DNA of 7,456 bases from Geminicoccaceae bacterium (lineage in GTDB: Bacteria; Pseudomonadota; Alphaproteobacteria; Geminicoccales; Geminicoccaceae): NCBI GenBank assembly GCA_030824835.1, contig JAPJRA010000159.1, forward strand, positions 1-7,456, given 5' to 3'. Position 1 is the first letter of the stretch. Every line of letters begins with the position of its first letter. A program made the position numbers and the translations under genes. The notes below the pieces were generated by a model. It saw nothing but the letters and a program-made list of their open reading frames with translations, ran no database searches and was not told where the DNA came from. Shown piece after piece: positions 5,463-7,456 of this stretch.

Positions 5463-6428
5463 TCAGTCCTTGACCGCCACACCCCATGGATAGGCCCCCA
5501 CCGGAACGGACTTCACGACCTCGAGATTGGCGACATCGATGACCGAGATGTCGTTGGAGACACCGTTGGTGACGTAGATGAACTTCTCGTCCGGGCTGAA
5601 CGCCAGCTGCCAGACGCGTTGACCCACCAGCAGGTATTTCTCGACCTCAAAGGTCTGGGCGTTGACCACGGCCACGCGGTTGGCGGGTCCCAGGGCGATG
5701 AACGCCGTCTTGCGATCGTTCGAGACCCGCACGCCCACCGGCTGAATGGCCTCGTTCGGTACGCCCGGTATCGCGAACGTGATCTTGTGCTTTATCTTGC
5801 GGGTCGCATTGTCGATGACGCTCACGGTGCCGCCGATTTCCGCCGACACCCAGATCTCGGCATCGTCGTTGGTCCACTCCGCAAAGCGCGGGCGTTGGTC
5901 CACGAGGACATTGTCGATGATCTCGTGCGTATCGGTGTCGATAAAGTGCGCCATGTTGGTGGTTTCGGAAGTATTGACCGCCCATTTGCCGTCGTGGCTG
6001 ACGCTGATGCCTTCCGGCTCGACGCCCACGGGGATCTCCGACACCATCTGGCGGGTCGTGGTATCGACGACCGTCACCATGTTGTCGTCTTCGTTGGCGA
6101 TGTAGAGCAGCACCCCATCGGGGGCGAGCGCCATCAGCTCCGGGTCAGGACCCGACGGCAGCTTGCCGATGATCTCGTGGGTGGAGGTGTCCATGATCTG
6201 GATGGTGTCGTCGTCCGACGCGCAGACATAAAGGTACTTGCCGTCAGGGCTGAGCACGATGCCACGCGGCCGGTTGCCGACCGGGATCTTGGCGGTTACC
6301 TCGAGCTTGTCGCCGTCAATGACGGTGATGGAATTGCCCTTCTCGTTGGACACGTAGATCTCGCGGGCGGTCGCACCGTTCGTCAGTGCGAGCATGCCCA
6401 GCAGCGTCAGGGTCGGGGTGCGGTACAT
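5463..6428 (-). CDS. PQQ-catabolism-associated YVTN beta-propeller, periplasmic
   Basis: This is an exported seven-bladed beta-propeller of the YVTN type, most like the family found beside PQQ-dependent alcohol dehydrogenase genes (the TIGR03866 group, from memory). A signal peptide (MYRTPTLTLLGMLALTNGATA, cleaved after about residue 21) precedes seven repeats of the form xxYVxNxxxxxxxVID. They are at about residues 23-38, 65-81, 107-122, 148-164, 190-206, 240-256 and 282-298, so the propeller is complete in 321 residues. SPDGKYLYV, SPDEKFIYVTN and PVGxxPxG motifs recur. Several loops are acidic (ASDDDTI, NEDDNM, TNDDAE), leaving room for metal binding. It may scaffold or deliver a ligand for the dehydrogenase; the true function is unknown. 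The ATG lies 15 bases after the stop of the substrate-binding protein gene, with AAGG seven bases upstream, so the two are co-transcribed. Confidence 0.88.
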   Translation of the reverse strand: MYRTPTLTLLGMLALTNGATAREIYVSNEKGNSITVIDGDKLEVTAKIPVGNRPRGIVLSPDGKYLYVCASDDDTIQIMDTSTHEIIGKLPSGPDPELMALAPDGVLLYIANEDDNMVTVVDTTTRQMVSEIPVGVEPEGISVSHDGKWAVNTSETTNMAHFIDTDTHEIIDNVLVDQRPRFAEWTNDDAEIWVSAEIGGTVSVIDNATRKIKHKITFAIPGVPNEAIQPVGVRVSNDRKTAFIALGPANRVAVVNAQTFEVEKYLLVGQRVWQLAFSPDEKFIYVTNGVSNDISVIDVANLEVVKSVPVGAYPWGVAVKD

Positions 6429-6443
6429 TGGGGGCCTTTGTGC

Positions 6444-7456
6444 TCAGTTCAGCCGGCAACGGCTCTCGGGCTCGTCGAAGCCCAATGTGTCGAGGGGTGT
6501 ACGCTGGTGCAGGAACTGATCCTGCGGCGACACCGAGACCAGCATGCGCGGGGTCACCAGCAGGATCGGCTGCCGCATCTGCTGATTCCAGGTCCGGAAC
6601 GACAGGCCCTGGCCCTTGAAGGCACCGACCTCGAAGGCGGGCGTCCGCATGTAGTCCCGCAAGGTCGCGGCGTCGGCGGTCTGCGCACGGGTCACGGCCT
6701 CGCCGATGGAACGCATGGCGACCCAGGCATTGAAGTCGCGCTCGGTCATCGGCCGGCCGGCGAATTTCTCGAACCTGCGCTGCAGTTGCGTGCCGCCCCA
6801 CTGCTCGTGGACGCGGCTCCAGACGACCGGCAGGAGTCCGGCAGACCCAGTTACCGGACGGGCATCCCAGGTCCGGTAGGGCAGGTACTCGGCAAACACG
6901 TCGGCCTCGTCCGCCGCCACGATCACATCATAGCTGCCGGCGTCCTGCGTGAACACCGGTATCTGGTTTTGGACTTGCACATGCCCGGTATCGGTGCGTC
7001 GTGCACCGCCGGTGTCCTCGTACACCCTCTCCTCGACGATCTTGGCGCCGTAGCGGTTCGCCGCCCGGCGATAGGCCTCAGCCAGCAGCTTGTCCTCGGG
7101 ATGCGAGCCGGAGATCAGGAACCAGTGCGGCCAGCGCTTCCAGACTAGATACTGGGCCAGGGCATCGGCCTTCATCGAGCGCGACGGCGCCACATGGAAC
7201 GTGCTGCGGAAACACAGGTCGGTGCGCAGATCGTCGTCGACTGCCCGTGAGTTGAGGATGATCGCCCCGGCCTGATCGGCGACCGGCGCTAGGCTCAGCA
7301 GGTCTGGCTCGCGCAGGTCGGCCACGAACAGACGCTCGCCGGCATCGAGGCCGCGCTGAAACTCGGCCACCAGATCACCGTCGGCGGGCACGATGCGCTC
7401 CTTCAGCCCGTAATGGTGCCCGAGAAACTTCCCGGTCGTCTGGTTGTCCTTGATAC
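6444..7456 (-). CDS. ABC transporter substrate-binding protein, PQQ-alcohol-dehydrogenase-associated type (5' end outside window)
   Basis: This is the periplasmic solute receptor of an ABC importer in the type-1 (Leu/Ile/Val-binding-like) fold. The visible 336 residues begin IKDNQTTGKFLGHHYGLKER, a block normally close to the N-terminus of the mature protein, so only the signal peptide and a few dozen residues are missing. Later blocks include ILNSRAVDDDLR..LCFRSTFHVAPS, WFLISGSHPEDKLLAEAYRR, the mid-protein VIVAADEADVFAEYLPYRTW, and the C-terminus LDTLGFDEPESRC. These match the TIGR03863-type receptors found with PQQ alcohol dehydrogenases; LutA of the Methylobacterium lanthanide-uptake cluster belongs to the same general group as I recall. 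The frame continues upstream of the GTG at 7391, which is therefore not the start. The ligand is unknown. It is followed after 15 bases by the beta-propeller gene. Confidence 0.88.
   Translation of the reverse strand, partial: IKDNQTTGKFLGHHYGLKERIVPADGDLVAEFQRGLDAGERLFVADLREPDLLSLAPVADQAGAIILNSRAVDDDLRTDLCFRSTFHVAPSRSMKADALAQYLVWKRWPHWFLISGSHPEDKLLAEAYRRAANRYGAKIVEERVYEDTGGARRTDTGHVQVQNQIPVFTQDAGSYDVIVAADEADVFAEYLPYRTWDARPVTGSAGLLPVVWSRVHEQWGGTQLQRRFEKFAGRPMTERDFNAWVAMRSIGEAVTRAQTADAATLRDYMRTPAFEVGAFKGQGLSFRTWNQQMRQPILLVTPRMLVSVSPQDQFLHQRTPLDTLGFDEPESRCRLN

Noticed and set aside
5463..6428. EF-hand or other defined lanthanide-binding motif in the beta-propeller
   Set aside because: Acidic loops are present, but no DxDxDG-type 12-residue loop was found, so metal binding is left as a possibility only.
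5442..7148. 568-codon open frame on the plus strand, opposite the beta-propeller and substrate-binding protein genes
   Set aside because: It is Asp/Val/His/Gly/Arg-rich with no domain, and its pattern mirrors the codons of two well-supported minus-strand genes. It is an antisense frame typical of GC-rich DNA.
7391..7391. GTG at 7391 as the start of the substrate-binding protein
   Set aside because: The frame continues upstream with IKDNQTTGKFLGHHYGLKER, a conserved part of this receptor family, so the gene is simply cut by the window edge.

Overview
The window is GC-rich (roughly two-thirds G+C by eye) and every gene I can support lies on the minus strand. An alphaproteobacterium is the best guess, perhaps Rhodospirillales-like. 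The reasons are a phasin of the alphaproteobacterial type, TGC-rich operator-like sites in front of it, and periplasmic proteins of the PQQ-dependent alcohol oxidation system. No rRNA or marker gene fixes the genus. In transcription order (high to low coordinates) there are three modules.

Module 1 (7456-3210) encodes exported proteins. It starts with the 3' part of an ABC-type substrate-binding protein of the PQQ-alcohol-dehydrogenase-associated family (cut by the window edge). Fifteen bases later comes a seven-bladed YVTN beta-propeller of the PQQ-catabolism-associated type, then a 141-residue exported all-beta-looking protein. After a 156-base gap come three further exported proteins of unknown function (204, 217 and 118 residues), joined by 4-base stop/start overlaps. 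The set resembles gene sets found beside PQQ alcohol/methanol dehydrogenases and the lanthanide uptake (lut) cluster of Methylobacterium. The ABC ATPase, permease, dehydrogenase and any TonB receptor would lie outside the window. The shared job is probably periplasmic handling of a metal, cofactor or substrate for a PQQ enzyme; this is inferred from context.

Module 2 (2988-377) is a short polysaccharide unit. It holds a nucleotide-sugar 6-dehydrogenase most like AlgD (GDP-mannose/UDP-glucose dehydrogenase family), probably starting at TTG, and a GT-B glycosyltransferase resembling the exosortase/PEP-CTERM-associated group. The first would make an activated uronic acid and the second would transfer a sugar onto a growing glycan. 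A weak terminator-like hairpin overlaps the end of the glycosyltransferase gene.

Module 3 (272-1) is the 5' part of a phasin gene, a polyhydroxyalkanoate granule coat protein. The 104 bases in front of it carry two oppositely oriented copies of a TTGCTGCA-N2-GCAC element, reminiscent of PhaR operators. The 221-base intergenic region before the dehydrogenase (2989-3209) holds a related TGC-rich element and a perfect 6-bp palindrome. No stretch of more than 300 bases is without a gene. I saw no tRNA, rRNA, CRISPR array, insertion sequence or integrase.
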